Assembly: GCA_021201335.1 (NCBI GenBank)
Contig: JAJQFD010000018.1
Coordinates: 17,329 to 81,328, forward strand
DNA length: 64,000 nt
Direction: 5' to 3'
Source: Bacteroides sp.
GTDB lineage: Bacteria; Bacteroidota; Bacteroidia; Bacteroidales; Bacteroidaceae
This document shows positions 49,998 to 59,316 of the stretch, piece by piece; the stretch's first letter is position 1; each line of letters starts with the position of its first letter. Made by a program: the position numbers and the translations under genes. The notes under the pieces were generated by a model. That model did not search any database. It was not told the DNA's origin and was given only the letters and a program-made list of their open reading frames with translations.

Positions 49998-50066
49998 GGA
50001 TGTAGTTATATATAACATGGGGATATAGTATGCCACTACACCCGGGTGTAGTAACCATAGTATATT
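49998..50066 (+). repeat. Degenerate tandem array, period 23 bp, three units (core GGNTGTAGT)
   Basis: GGATGTAGT, GGATATAGT and GGGTGTAGT start at 49998, 50021 and 50044, both spacings being 23. Between units two and three lies a perfect 16-bp dyad, CTACACCCGGGTGTAG. It sits in the 454-bp gap between leuS and the GH20-like gene, whose other parts (49767-49997 and 50067-50220) are AT-rich with only the leuS promoter box. Confidence 0.55.
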
Positions 50067-50220
50067 CATAAAGAAAGATATTAAAAGGGAGAATAAGAAG
50101 AGAAAATGGGTATAAAACAATTTTGGATAAGCGAAGAAGAATAGCGACTACTCTTGTCTGCTATTCTCCCTGGCATCATCCGGAATAAATCTGATAAGTT
50201 TTTAAATATAGATATATAAA

Positions 50221-51798
50221 TTATTGGTTTTTCATTAACCACTGATACAAAGCTTTCATCTTTTCTGTGCGGATACCATTAATATATTCCGACTGGTTTT
50301 CTTTCAGGTAACCTTTATTAATCGCTACAAATCGTTTATCCAACGCTTCGGCCTCGGCAAGGATGGATTTTAATTCGTTCATCAATCGGGTGTCATGAGA
50401 ACGATCGTAAGCAGGAGATTCATAAAAGATTTCTATTTTCTTATAATCCAGGTAATTAATCCGGATATCCAGTATGAGTTTGTAATGCTCGAATTCTTGC
50501 TGGTTCTTTTTAGAAACGACTTTCGCAAACTTATCCCGTAGCTTTATGCAGTTTTGAAGGACTTCATCCACTGTTTGGTTCTTAGAATCTTTTCCTCCCC
50601 GGTGCAGGATTTCCTGCGGATGAGTGAAGTACTCCCAAAGCATTTCTGCGTCGGCAGGCGTAAGCCCGTATTGTGTGCGGGCATAGTCCATCACAAACTG
50701 ACGTCCTTCTAAAGGAGCGGAGGAATTGACCGCCGTGCAATAAGCATCTATCAGGATATTAAAGGCTGACATCGGATACACATTCCGGATGGGCTGCATA
50801 TTGATTATTTCCCAATAAGTATCGTAATGAAATTCATAGGTGCCACTGGTTGATCAGGAAGTTTGGATCATTCCTGTATATCCCTTCTCGCGGGCAAAAG
50901 GAACAAAAGTAGTGAGGTTGTTGAAGTGCTTTTCCCATTGAGTGAGATAAACGTTATCCGGGCCGGAACGTAAGGAAGGCGCTCCCCAGACTTCTACCCC
51001 GGCAGCATAGAGATTATCGAGTTTACCAAAACGGTTTGGCTCCCATCCGTAGTTCCAGTCTACGAATACCAATCCTTTGGGTAATTCGTTCAAAGCCTCG
51101 GGGTGCATTAAGATAATATCTGCCCAGATAATGGGAATTTTACCCATCTCCACCACGAGTTCGCTCATCGCTTTGATGTAATCCACAAAGAGGCGGGACT
51201 TGCCTTCCCGAGCAGCTACGGCCGAACAGTCTTTACAATCTCCCAGTAAATAAGTCTCATCTGCACCGATATGGAAATATTGGGAAGGATGCAAAGCGGC
51301 TACCTCCTGAAAGATTTCACGGAATACCTTTTTGGCAGGTTCTATTTTCAGCGGACAGACCTGAGATACTTCTTTGGTATCTTCCCGTAATGCGGCATAC
51401 CGGTCGTGACGAAGAATATATTCGCAATGGCCAAAGCAGTTTTGCAAGGGAATCACGTCTATCCCTTTTTTACTACAATAGTTCACCAGGTCTTTCACTT
51501 CTTCTTCGGTATAAGAATACTCGTTACAGAGAGTAGCATGTTTCCGAAAAGGAAAGGTAGCTTCGTATTCCATCACGATGGTATTAATTCCTTTTTGAGA
51601 AAGGTCATCTACCAACGACTTGATGGCGGAGAGCGTCATTACCTGTGTACGACAATCGATATAAAAGGCTTTCACCTGGAAGGTATGTTCTTTTTGGGGG
51701 CTTTTTGCCTTGGCATCACTTACCACTCCAAAGGAGATAAAAGCAGCTAATAAGCAGAGAAGAACAGATTTGAAAGAAGTATAAGAGATAGATTTCAT
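50221..51798 (-). pseudogene. GH20-type beta-N-acetylhexosaminidase, in-frame TGA at a Trp position
   Basis: GH20-type hexosaminidases remove terminal N-acetylhexosamine. The signal peptide (about residues 1-31) is followed by a TIM-barrel domain with LQNCFGHCEYILRHDRY and the catalytic pair in HIGADETY (Asp-Glu). Then the frame meets a TGA at 50854-50856, within GYTGMIQTS-stop-STSGTYEFHY. Beyond the stop it stays open and continues into a 170-residue helical domain (NMQPIRNVYPMSAFNILIDA) to 50221, for 525 residues in all. Families of this type read QTSWSTSG here, so TGG changed to TGA. The chain would lose its C-terminal third. It is the last gene of the GlcNAc operon, 12 bp after nagB. Confidence 0.88.
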
Positions 51799-51810
51799 AG
51801 TGTTATTCTT

Positions 51811-52569
51811 TTAAATGATATATTGAGCACTGTGCGAATCGCAATATAAAGTTACTGCCGGATGGGTACGGAGTATGGATGCCGAACAAGTAGAAGTGAT
51901 CGGACCATTCACTGTAGAGACTATAGCCTTTGCTTTGGATTCGGCCGGTACAATACAGAAAATCCGGTGGGCTTTCATCATACTGGGAATGGTTAAGGTA
52001 ATGGCTTGCGAAGGAACCTCCTCCAGCGAGGGGAAACATCCGTCATTCACCTGCTGATTGTGGCAAACTTCGTCCAGCGTAACTACCTTTACCTCTTCAG
52101 GATCGTCGAACAAAGCCACATGCGGATCATTGAAGGCAATATGTCCATTCTCCCCGATGCCTATGAAAACGATATCCAACGGATACATGGCCAGCTTTTC
52201 GGTGTAACTGCGGCAAACCTCTTCCGGTGAGGAACTTTCACTGAACAGGTAATGAACGGATTTCAGGGAGATCTTGGAAAACAGGTTTCTATCCAGGTAA
52301 TTCCCGAAGCGTTGGGGAGCCTCTTTTTCCAATCCGATATACTCATCCATGTGGAAAGCATTGATTTTCCGCCAGTCGATGGGATACGTCCTGAGAGCTT
52401 CCAGAAACTCATTCTGAGAGGGAACGGCCGCAAAGAGAATGTTTATTTCCTCTTTTCGTTCGAATAATGAACGGATATGCTGGGCCGCATCATGGGCAGC
52501 CATCCTTCCCAATTCATGGCGGGTGGCATATATTTTGATCTCTAAAAGATCTTTTGTAAGTTCTTTCAT
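51811..52569 (-). CDS. nagB: Glucosamine-6-phosphate deaminase
   Basis: This intact 252-residue protein belongs to the NagB/6-phosphogluconolactonase-like family. It converts glucosamine-6-phosphate to fructose-6-phosphate and ammonia. Visible are NAFHMDEYIGL (catalytic Asp-Glu region), VFIGIGENGHIAFNDP with the catalytic His in GHIAFN, and an ending of LYCDSHSAQYII. It starts 5 bp after the end of nagA on the same strand, and follows NagA in the pathway. The sequence diverges somewhat from the classical E. coli NagB but the key residues are there. Confidence 0.92.
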   Translation of the reverse strand: MKELTKDLLEIKIYATRHELGRMAAHDAAQHIRSLFERKEEINILFAAVPSQNEFLEALRTYPIDWRKINAFHMDEYIGLEKEAPQRFGNYLDRNLFSKISLKSVHYLFSESSSPEEVCRSYTEKLAMYPLDIVFIGIGENGHIAFNDPHVALFDDPEEVKVVTLDEVCHNQQVNDGCFPSLEEVPSQAITLTIPSMMKAHRIFCIVPAESKAKAIVSTVNGPITSTCSASILRTHPAVTLYCDSHSAQYII

Positions 52570-52574
52570 TTCTT

Positions 52575-53765
52575 CTAATACACTATTTTTATTCCATTTA
52601 CAAACGTGTGTTTTACCTGAATCTCTTTATCAAAAACAACGATGTCTGCGTCATATCCTTTGGCTATCTTTCCTTTCCGGTTGTCTATTCCCATAATAGT
52701 AGCGGGAGTAAGCGTCATCATTTTCACGGCATCCGTAAGGGGTTGTTCCGCCACCTGGTACATGTTCCGTATCAATCGGTCGGCCGTAGCCACGCTTCCG
52801 GCAAAGGATTGCCGGTCGGGTGTTTTGGCGACTCCATCTTCGATGATCACTTCCTGTCCCTTGGTTAAACTTCCCAGGAGACTTTTCCCTTCAGGCATGC
52901 CTGCTCCCCGCATGGAGTCGGTAACGAGGGCTATCTTTTCCGGACCTTTTATCTTAGCAACTAATTGTATCAGGGGTTTGGGCACATGAATGCCATCGGC
53001 TATGATTTCGATGGTCATATCATCCATCAGATATCCGGCTTCTATACAGCCTGCATAGCGGAACGCGTTTCTGCGGGTAATGCCATTCATACAGGAATAG
53101 AAGTGTGTGATGTGAGTATATCCCGATTTATAGGCTTCTACTATATCTTCATAAATCGCATCAGTATGAGTAATGGAAGGCAATATCCCCCGTTCGGAAA
53201 GGACACGGCCGAATTCCAAAGCACCCGGTAACTCCGGGGCGATGCTCCACCGGACAATATCCTGACTCCTACCGAGAATTTCCATATATTCTGCCGGTAC
53301 CGGGTTTCGCAGGTATTTAGGGTCTTGCGCTCCCCGGAAGGCATACGAAAAGTAAGGCCCTTCCAGGTGCAAACCTCCAAAGGCAGCTCCTTCCTGTTGG
53401 TCTTTCACCTGATTGTACACAGCCAGAAAAGAAAATAATTCCTCATTGTCCGAGGCTAAAGTTGTGGGATAAAGCAGCGTGGTTCCATATCTGGCATGTG
53501 TTTTGGCAATATGAATACAGGCTTCCGGGGTACAGTCCATAAAGTCGGCATCACCGGCACCGTGGGTATGTATATCAATGAAACCGGGGGCAATGTATCC
53601 TCCTTCGGCATCAATGGAAATAGCATCCGGTATTTCGACGTCTCCTGGTTCTATACCGATTATTTTACCTTCCGAGAGGAGAACCGTTCCTATGCCCAGG
53701 TTACGGTCTGGTGCGAGAATCTCCCCGTTGTATATCCGTGTTATTTTACTTTGTTTTGTTTCCAT
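52575..53765 (-). CDS. nagA: N-acetylglucosamine-6-phosphate deacetylase
   Basis: The 396-residue protein is an amidohydrolase that removes the acetyl group from GlcNAc-6-phosphate, the step before NagB. The metal motif GFIDIHTHG (His-x-His), HLEGPYFS with the active-site Glu, SITHTDAIYED, THFYSCMNG and LVTDSMRGAG (the catalytic Asp) are all present. A small beta-sandwich domain is formed by the two ends. Its start overlaps the end of the transporter gene by 25 bp, so the two are coupled. The sequence is complete. Confidence 0.93.
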   Translation of the reverse strand: METKQSKITRIYNGEILAPDRNLGIGTVLLSEGKIIGIEPGDVEIPDAISIDAEGGYIAPGFIDIHTHGAGDADFMDCTPEACIHIAKTHARYGTTLLYPTTLASDNEELFSFLAVYNQVKDQQEGAAFGGLHLEGPYFSYAFRGAQDPKYLRNPVPAEYMEILGRSQDIVRWSIAPELPGALEFGRVLSERGILPSITHTDAIYEDIVEAYKSGYTHITHFYSCMNGITRRNAFRYAGCIEAGYLMDDMTIEIIADGIHVPKPLIQLVAKIKGPEKIALVTDSMRGAGMPEGKSLLGSLTKGQEVIIEDGVAKTPDRQSFAGSVATADRLIRNMYQVAEQPLTDAVKMMTLTPATIMGIDNRKGKIAKGYDADIVVFDKEIQVKHTFVNGIKIVY

Positions 53766-55081
53766 AAATCAGACCAGTTTTGAATTTTATGACCGTAGTA
53801 AGCATAAAAGATAAGATATAAAAAGCAGGGTATCAAGACAACATAACCTAGTCGTAAGCCATAACTATCGGCTATTAACCCGTAGATAACGGGCATAAAA
53901 GCATTTCCGCACAGTGCCATAACCATTAGGGAAGCTCCCCGGTTGGTCCATTTACCCAGATCGTGGATGGCTAAAGGCCAGATTCCGGCATAAATTAAAG
54001 CGTTGGGAACTCCCATCAAACAAAGAAACCAGATAGAAATGTCTGTATCCATTCCCCCAATACGAACCTGACCGGATAAGAAGAGAACATAAAGAGACAG
54101 AATCAATCCTAAGGTTGTGACAATTTGAAGTATGGTTTTCTGACTAAAGACCTTCGGGATTAATACAATCCCCAGAAAGTATTTACACAGGGCACACGAG
54201 AGTGTAATGCTGGGGAAGATTTTGGCTTCATTCAAATTAAGGCCCATCATTTCGGCATAACTAATCACTGTATCAATGGAGATTACTTGTGCTGCGACAT
54301 GAAAGAAGATAGCAATCACTCCCAGAATCAGATAAGGATAAGAGAGCACGGACTTCCGATCGGCAGGCGTGTTCGATTCGTCTCCCTCTTCCTGAGAAGT
54401 AGATAATTCGGGCAATTTAATAAGCCGGATGGCACAACCAAATAAAAACAGAAAAGCCGAAAGTACGGAATAAGGGACGATTACTCTTCTGATGAGCTCA
54501 TCTAATAATAAACTTTTCTCTGTACTTTCAATAGCATTTGCTTTGATCAGGTCAAAGAGTTCGGAATCAGAAGATTTAAGAATTACGGCAGCAAATAACA
54601 AAGGAGCAATGATTCCTGCTATTTTATTGCATAATCCCATGATACTCATTCTTCGGGCAGCCGTTTCAATGGGGCCGATGATGGTTACATAAGGATTAGC
54701 AGCAGTTTGAAGAATAGACAATCCGGTACCAATGATAAAGAGTCCCGCCAGGAAAACCCCATAGGTACGGGTATAGGCAGCCGGAATAAACAGCAACGTA
54801 CCCAGTACCATAAACCAAAGGCCAATCATAATGCCGGATTTGTATCCTACTTTATTCAAAAGCTTGGAGGCGGGTATAGACATTACCAGATAGGCAATGT
54901 AAAAGGCCAGTGCCACCAGATAAGACTGGGTGTGAGTAAGTTCGCAAGCTACCTTAAAGTAGGGTATCAGAATGACATTTACCCAGGAAACCAGTCCGAA
55001 GATAAAGAACAAAGCTCCTAAGGTAAGCATGGGAATGAAAGAACTCTGTTTCGCTGGCTGAATTGTTTCTTTTGTCATCAT
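53741..55081 (-). CDS. Sugar MFS transporter (NagP/FucP-like)
   Basis: This 446-residue protein has about twelve hydrophobic segments and belongs to the FucP/GlcP family of sugar-proton symporters. It begins with a cytosolic stretch, then MLTLGALFFIFGLVSWVNV, and shows LQTAANPYVTIIGP (the family's LQ.AANPY motif) and the loop between helices six and seven. By position between nagA and the NagX-like gene it should import GlcNAc or its oligomers across the inner membrane; the family also includes fucose, glucose and galactose carriers. The first two codons are both ATG. Downstream it overlaps nagA by 25 bp. Confidence 0.88.
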   Translation of the reverse strand: MMTKETIQPAKQSSFIPMLTLGALFFIFGLVSWVNVILIPYFKVACELTHTQSYLVALAFYIAYLVMSIPASKLLNKVGYKSGIMIGLWFMVLGTLLFIPAAYTRTYGVFLAGLFIIGTGLSILQTAANPYVTIIGPIETAARRMSIMGLCNKIAGIIAPLLFAAVILKSSDSELFDLIKANAIESTEKSLLLDELIRRVIVPYSVLSAFLFLFGCAIRLIKLPELSTSQEEGDESNTPADRKSVLSYPYLILGVIAIFFHVAAQVISIDTVISYAEMMGLNLNEAKIFPSITLSCALCKYFLGIVLIPKVFSQKTILQIVTTLGLILSLYVLFLSGQVRIGGMDTDISIWFLCLMGVPNALIYAGIWPLAIHDLGKWTNRGASLMVMALCGNAFMPVIYGLIADSYGLRLGYVVLIPCFLYLIFYAYYGHKIQNWSDLWKQNKVK

Positions 55082-55101
55082 GGCAGGTTCAATAATCTAA
55101 G

Positions 55102-56229
55102 TTATAGTTTGATGTAAATCCGCTTTTTATAGAGAATGTATCCAAAGATCCAGATAAAACCGATGAATAGCAATGCATACACCAGTGAACCGAGATAATC
55201 TCCAAACACAGGCTGTAACACAGAGTTATACAGGAACCATTTTATACTGGCGGTTCTCTCTCCTATCTGGATTTTAATAGCACTGACCAATACAGCAACT
55301 ACCCAACCCACCACGTACATAAAGAGAGGATTTACTCCGAAAGCCTCAAAGAACCGACACCATTTCTTACGGCCTCTGATATCAATGATCCATATCATTA
55401 AAGCCAGAAACAAAGATCCTAACCCGCAGGTAATAATGGCATAAGAGCTGGTCCATAACTTTTTATTAATCGGATCTAAATAGTGCAATAAGTAACCGGT
55501 GAAGAGAAGAATCGATCCGAAGATAAATATATGCTCCACCCGTTTGTGGTTATCCTTGACTTCCGTAATCAAACGCCCTACGAAGACACCGAGCATCACA
55601 TGGGTAATGCTGGGTAAGGTGCTCAATAATCCTTCGGGTTCAAAAGGGAAGAATCCACCATCCGGAGTATATTCCTTAATGAGATGTCCCGCACCGAGTA
55701 CTGCTACATCAATGATCGAAATCAGGTTATCCGCGCTATGCACATACCCATTAAAGAGTTGCAGGAGGAGGATATAAAGGAAGAATATTCCTCCGGCTGT
55801 CCAGAGGAAATATTTCTTTTTGACGACCAGAGTTAGCAGGGCACCCCCAAAATAAGCGAGGGCCAGCCGCTGCATCACTCCCAGTATCCGGAAATTCTCG
55901 AGGGAGAAGTTACCATAACATAACTTTGAGAAGGTCTCCAATGCCAGGCCAACGGCAAAGATAGTAAGTGTACGGCGCAGTATTTTCGCAAAGACTTGTT
56001 TGTTCAAACCCGCGTCGAACTTCCTCAACGAGATATGTAGGGAAACTCCCATAATGAACATGAAAAAGGGATAAATCAGGTCTGTAGGGGTTAGACCATG
56101 CCACTGCGCATGCTGTAGTGGGGCATAGACAGACTGCCATGAGCCGGGATTATTTACCATAATCATTCCGGCGATGGTTATCCCTCTCATCACATCCAGT
56201 GCAAGTAATCTATTTTGATGGGTTGACAT
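55102..56229 (-). CDS. nagX: NagX-like membrane protein (heparan-alpha-glucosaminide acetyltransferase-like)
   Basis: The 375-residue protein has about ten membrane segments and belongs to the DUF5009/NagX group, related to human heparan-alpha-glucosaminide N-acetyltransferase. The landmark opening reads LALDVMRGITIAGMIMVNNPG with the AQWHGLTPTDLIYPFFMF motif, whose His is the active-site residue of related enzymes. NagX is repeatedly found with GlcNAc genes in bacteria and is thought to act on the sugar at the inner membrane, but its reaction is not firmly known. Here it lies between the transporter and GH18 gene. The sequence is intact. Confidence 0.82.
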   Translation of the reverse strand: MSTHQNRLLALDVMRGITIAGMIMVNNPGSWQSVYAPLQHAQWHGLTPTDLIYPFFMFIMGVSLHISLRKFDAGLNKQVFAKILRRTLTIFAVGLALETFSKLCYGNFSLENFRILGVMQRLALAYFGGALLTLVVKKKYFLWTAGGIFFLYILLLQLFNGYVHSADNLISIIDVAVLGAGHLIKEYTPDGGFFPFEPEGLLSTLPSITHVMLGVFVGRLITEVKDNHKRVEHIFIFGSILLFTGYLLHYLDPINKKLWTSSYAIITCGLGSLFLALMIWIIDIRGRKKWCRFFEAFGVNPLFMYVVGWVVAVLVSAIKIQIGERTASIKWFLYNSVLQPVFGDYLGSLVYALLFIGFIWIFGYILYKKRIYIKL

Positions 56230-56266
56230 ATTTCCAGCTATTAATAATTCAAAATACTCTCAGCTT

Positions 56267-57307
56267 TTATTCAGAGAAAACCTCGTTAATCACTTCCAGC
56301 AGGCTTTCTTCCTTTTTGGGTGAATCATGGGAGATGGCCCAGATCATAATTCCTCCATATCCGTTATCTTTCACAAACTCCGACTTCGCCTTGATGGTAG
56401 GTCGACCGTTGTAATAAAGCAAGTCAATCTGGTCTTTCTCTGTAGGTTGCTGATCCGGGTATTGCACCAGAATATCCTTATAATAAACGTGCGTAGCTCC
56501 TACGGGCGATTCCCGGGAAGGAAAGAGAACTCCGTAAAAAGGAACACCCAGAATGATTTTTTCCTTAGGAACTTGTCTTACTACTTCCCATTGTTTCGCC
56601 GCATTGACAAAATGCTCCATGCTGACGTGCTGATCAATTAAGGAAGATTTCCATTTTCCAGTGAAATCATACACCATTACATTCACTAAATCCAGGTATT
56701 GGAACATGGAGTTCCGGAAAACGTTGTAGTTACCCCATCCATTGTTCCACTCAGGATATCCGGCGCTGGTAGCAGCAGTCAGTAGCTTCCCTTCGGGTAA
56801 TGCTTCCCGAAGCTCTTTATAGAAAATTTCCAGTGCGATGGCTTTCTTCTCGTCTACTTCTCCGGCAGTACCTCCGGGGCCACCCGTCCATTCTTCGTAG
56901 TCGATGTCCAGACCATCCAAATCCATTTCCTTCACCGCGGCAATGAGTTCGTCTTTCAGACGTTTTCTGTAAGCGTCGTTTTGCAGTACATCCGACATGG
57001 TTTTAGAACTTCCGCCACCAACTGACATTAAAACTTTTACCCCCTTTTTCTGTCCTTCTTTATAGATAGGCACTAAAGGTTTAAGTGCATCAGCCAGTAA
57101 AGCTCCTTCGGTAGAGACTCTACCAAAGGCAATACTTAAATGGGTGAGCTTATCCCAGGGAACTTTATATTCCGGCAATTGTTGAGATTGCAAATACCCG
57201 AACACAATTTTTGTCGGTTGTGTATTTTGGGTATCCTCATCACTGGAACAACTACAAATAAAACTTACCCCGATAAAAATTCATAGAAATATACTAGTCT
57301 TTTTCAT
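56267..57307 (-). pseudogene. GH18-family chitinase / endo-N-acetylglucosaminidase, in-frame TGA in signal peptide
   Basis: GH18 enzymes cleave chitin or the core GlcNAc-GlcNAc link of N-glycans. The catalytic motif is present as LDGLDIDYEEW near residue 135 (Glu is the acid/base), and FYNGRP-like and YGGIMIWAISHD motifs follow. The start ATG at 57307 overlaps the preceding stop (ATGA). The lipoprotein signal MKKTSIFL is broken at codon nine by TGA (57281-57283), after which the same frame gives IFIGVSFICSC and continues open to 56267. The codon may originally have been TGG or CGA. Without a start downstream of it, secretion would be lost. The restored lipoprotein is 346 residues. Between chitinase and endo-F type the sequence alone does not decide. 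Confidence 0.85.
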
Positions 57308-57672
57308 GGGGTTGGCTGTATAGGGGGTACTACTTTCAGAACATATTCCCTGAAATTATCCACGTTATTGCGGGATACCTCGAACCTGAGAGCATACACT
57401 CCCGGTTCATTAATGGTATATTGTAAAGTAGCAGATGTTCCAATAACAGCTCCGTCCAATGTCCACTTCATAGTCACACTTCCATCGGCGGGAGAAACTT
57501 TGATGGGAAATTCCATCGGTTCGCCTGCTGTCACCGTAATTTCATCCGGCATATTGGTATAGATATAAGGAATCTCTTTTTCACCATACGTCGGGTTATG
57601 GGCAGAATCATCTTTGCATGCACCTAACACCCATAGCAAAGAAAGTAATAGAAAAATATATTTAGTTTTCAT
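57304..57672 (-). CDS. Small PKD/Ig-like lipoprotein
   Basis: The 122-residue product begins MKTKYIFLLLSLLWVLGAC, a lipoprotein signal with the Cys at 19. The rest is one beta-sandwich of PKD/Ig-like type (ITVTAGEPMEFPIKVSPADG and MKWTLDGAVIGTS, then YALRFEVSRNNVDNFREYVL). In such operons this place is typically held by a surface glycan-binding protein; with only one module it may be an accessory binding protein. It is intact, lies between the SusD-like and GH18 genes and is translationally coupled to GH18 by an ATGA overlap. Confidence 0.7.
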   Translation of the reverse strand: MKTKYIFLLLSLLWVLGACKDDSAHNPTYGEKEIPYIYTNMPDEITVTAGEPMEFPIKVSPADGSVTMKWTLDGAVIGTSATLQYTINEPGVYALRFEVSRNNVDNFREYVLKVVPPIQPTP

Positions 57673-57702
57673 AAGTATTGTATTAGTAATTGCTGTATTC
57701 CA

Positions 57703-59303
57703 TTATTCTTTATCCCACCATACACGTAGGGTCCAGTCGTCTGATCCTCCCAACCGTTTCACTGCTTCTTCCCGGTTCTCCCGGTTCTTGATTTGCTCTT
57801 CCAGGGGGTATTCCATTCTTCTTGGCATTTTACCATTTGAATTATTCACTTCCGGAAAACGATTGTAGAATTTAGTATATTGAGAAGGCATTCCTGTACG
57901 TCTCACGTTTGACCAAGCTTCGATCGGATCGAGGATATACAGAATCCACAGTTGTTTGTTGAGTTCTTCCATCGCTTCTGTTCCATTTCCTAATACCTGA
58001 GAATCAACGAAACTATTAATTTCTGAATCCGAAGGCAAAGTGGCTCCAAAGAGTTCCCACTGTTTAATCGCGGCAGTTAGTCCTCTTTTATAGAGATCCT
58101 CTGCCGATTCCGAAGTAATCCCCCAGCCTCGGATAACTGTTTCCGCTAACAGGAACTGAGTTTCCGCATAGCTTAAATGTATATAAGGTGACCCGGCGGC
58201 TGTAATAAGCTTAGACGGTTGAAGACGTTGGTAATGGTGGGTAATGCTGACTGATTTACCTCCTATTTCTGCGGTAATGGCAGGAGCCCATACGGTTTCA
58301 CTTCCAATACCCGTTCCATAGATAAATGTTTGCGAAGGAACTGCCATGTGTTTACCCAATGTATTGTAAACAATATCCGTAATATCGGTACGATTCGCAT
58401 CGTTCAAGTAGCAACGGCCAATGTAAAGCAGTCGGGGATCATTCACGGAAGATAAAGCTTCCAACATATCGTCCGTCATTCGGAAAGTACTGGCTGAAGG
58501 AGTAGAAAGCAAACGGTTGGTATACCCGTTACCCGGACCGGCATCGATGGTACTTTCTTCATGGGTTACATAGCAAATATTCGCATTGGATGTCATTAAA
58601 CCTGCGTCGAAAGCTGCTTTGGCTTCAGCTTTGGCCTTCTCCGGATTTACTTTTACCAAGCGCATAGCAATCCGAAACCAAAGGGAATTGGCAAACTTTC
58701 TCCACTTCTCTAAATTTCCATTGTAATAAAGATCGTACTGAGGCGCTGCAGCCAGGCTGGTCAGTTGAGCGGATGCTTCTTTCAGCTCTTTCAGGAAATT
58801 CATGTAAATAGCTTCCTGCGGATCATATTTAGGTTTTACAATTCCCTCTTCGTATATTTTGCCCGCATCGAAATAGGGAACATCTCCATAATAATCGGTT
58901 AGTTTCAGGAAGGTTTCCACTTTCAGGATACGACCGATCGCATTCAGGTTTGTATACTCTTCCTGATCTTTCGTCAGGGAAATCAGTGCAGTTACATTTT
59001 TCACCATGTCGGGATAAACGATTATCCACAGACGTTCCATGTAAGCCAGATTCTTCTTTCCTTTGTCACCATGCTCCGTAGCACCATAGTCGCCCGTCCA
59101 CTGATTCAGAAAGCCGCCGGGATAGGCCAGGTATCGGTGTGTATTCTGATGATTCTGGGAATGAGCCAGTTGTACCGTAGGAATCAACAAATCCGGGGGA
59201 AGAGCTGTCGACTTGGTTGGATTTTTATTTAGTTCTGTCAGGTCGGTACAAGCGGACACCAGAAACAACGTTACGATTGCGTATATCCAATTATTTTTTT
59301 CAT
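57703..59303 (-). pseudogene. SusD/RagB-family glycan-binding lipoprotein, frameshift in signal peptide
   Basis: This is the SusD-type surface lipoprotein that caps its SusC partner and presents glycan. The body shows the helical TPR-like family traits: TDLTELNKNPTKS, YPGGFLNQWTGDYG, ALSSVNDPRLLYIG and RMEYPLEEQ near the end. From the natural ATG at 59303, seven A follow; eight are needed to read MKKNNWIYAIVTLFLVSAC, a normal lipoprotein signal. The run is 59294-59300 on the plus strand. As written, translation from that ATG stops after nine codons, and the remaining frame would have only a TTG start. The restored protein is 533 residues. It lies 13 bp after the SusC gene. Confidence 0.88.
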
Positions 59304-59316
59304 TTTTGCCTGCATT

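Noticed and set aside
57703..59268. SusD-like gene starting with TTG at 59268
   Set aside because: This start would leave only a fragment of the signal peptide. A one-base restoration in the A-run gives a complete signal from the ATG at 59303 in the expected place after the SusC stop.
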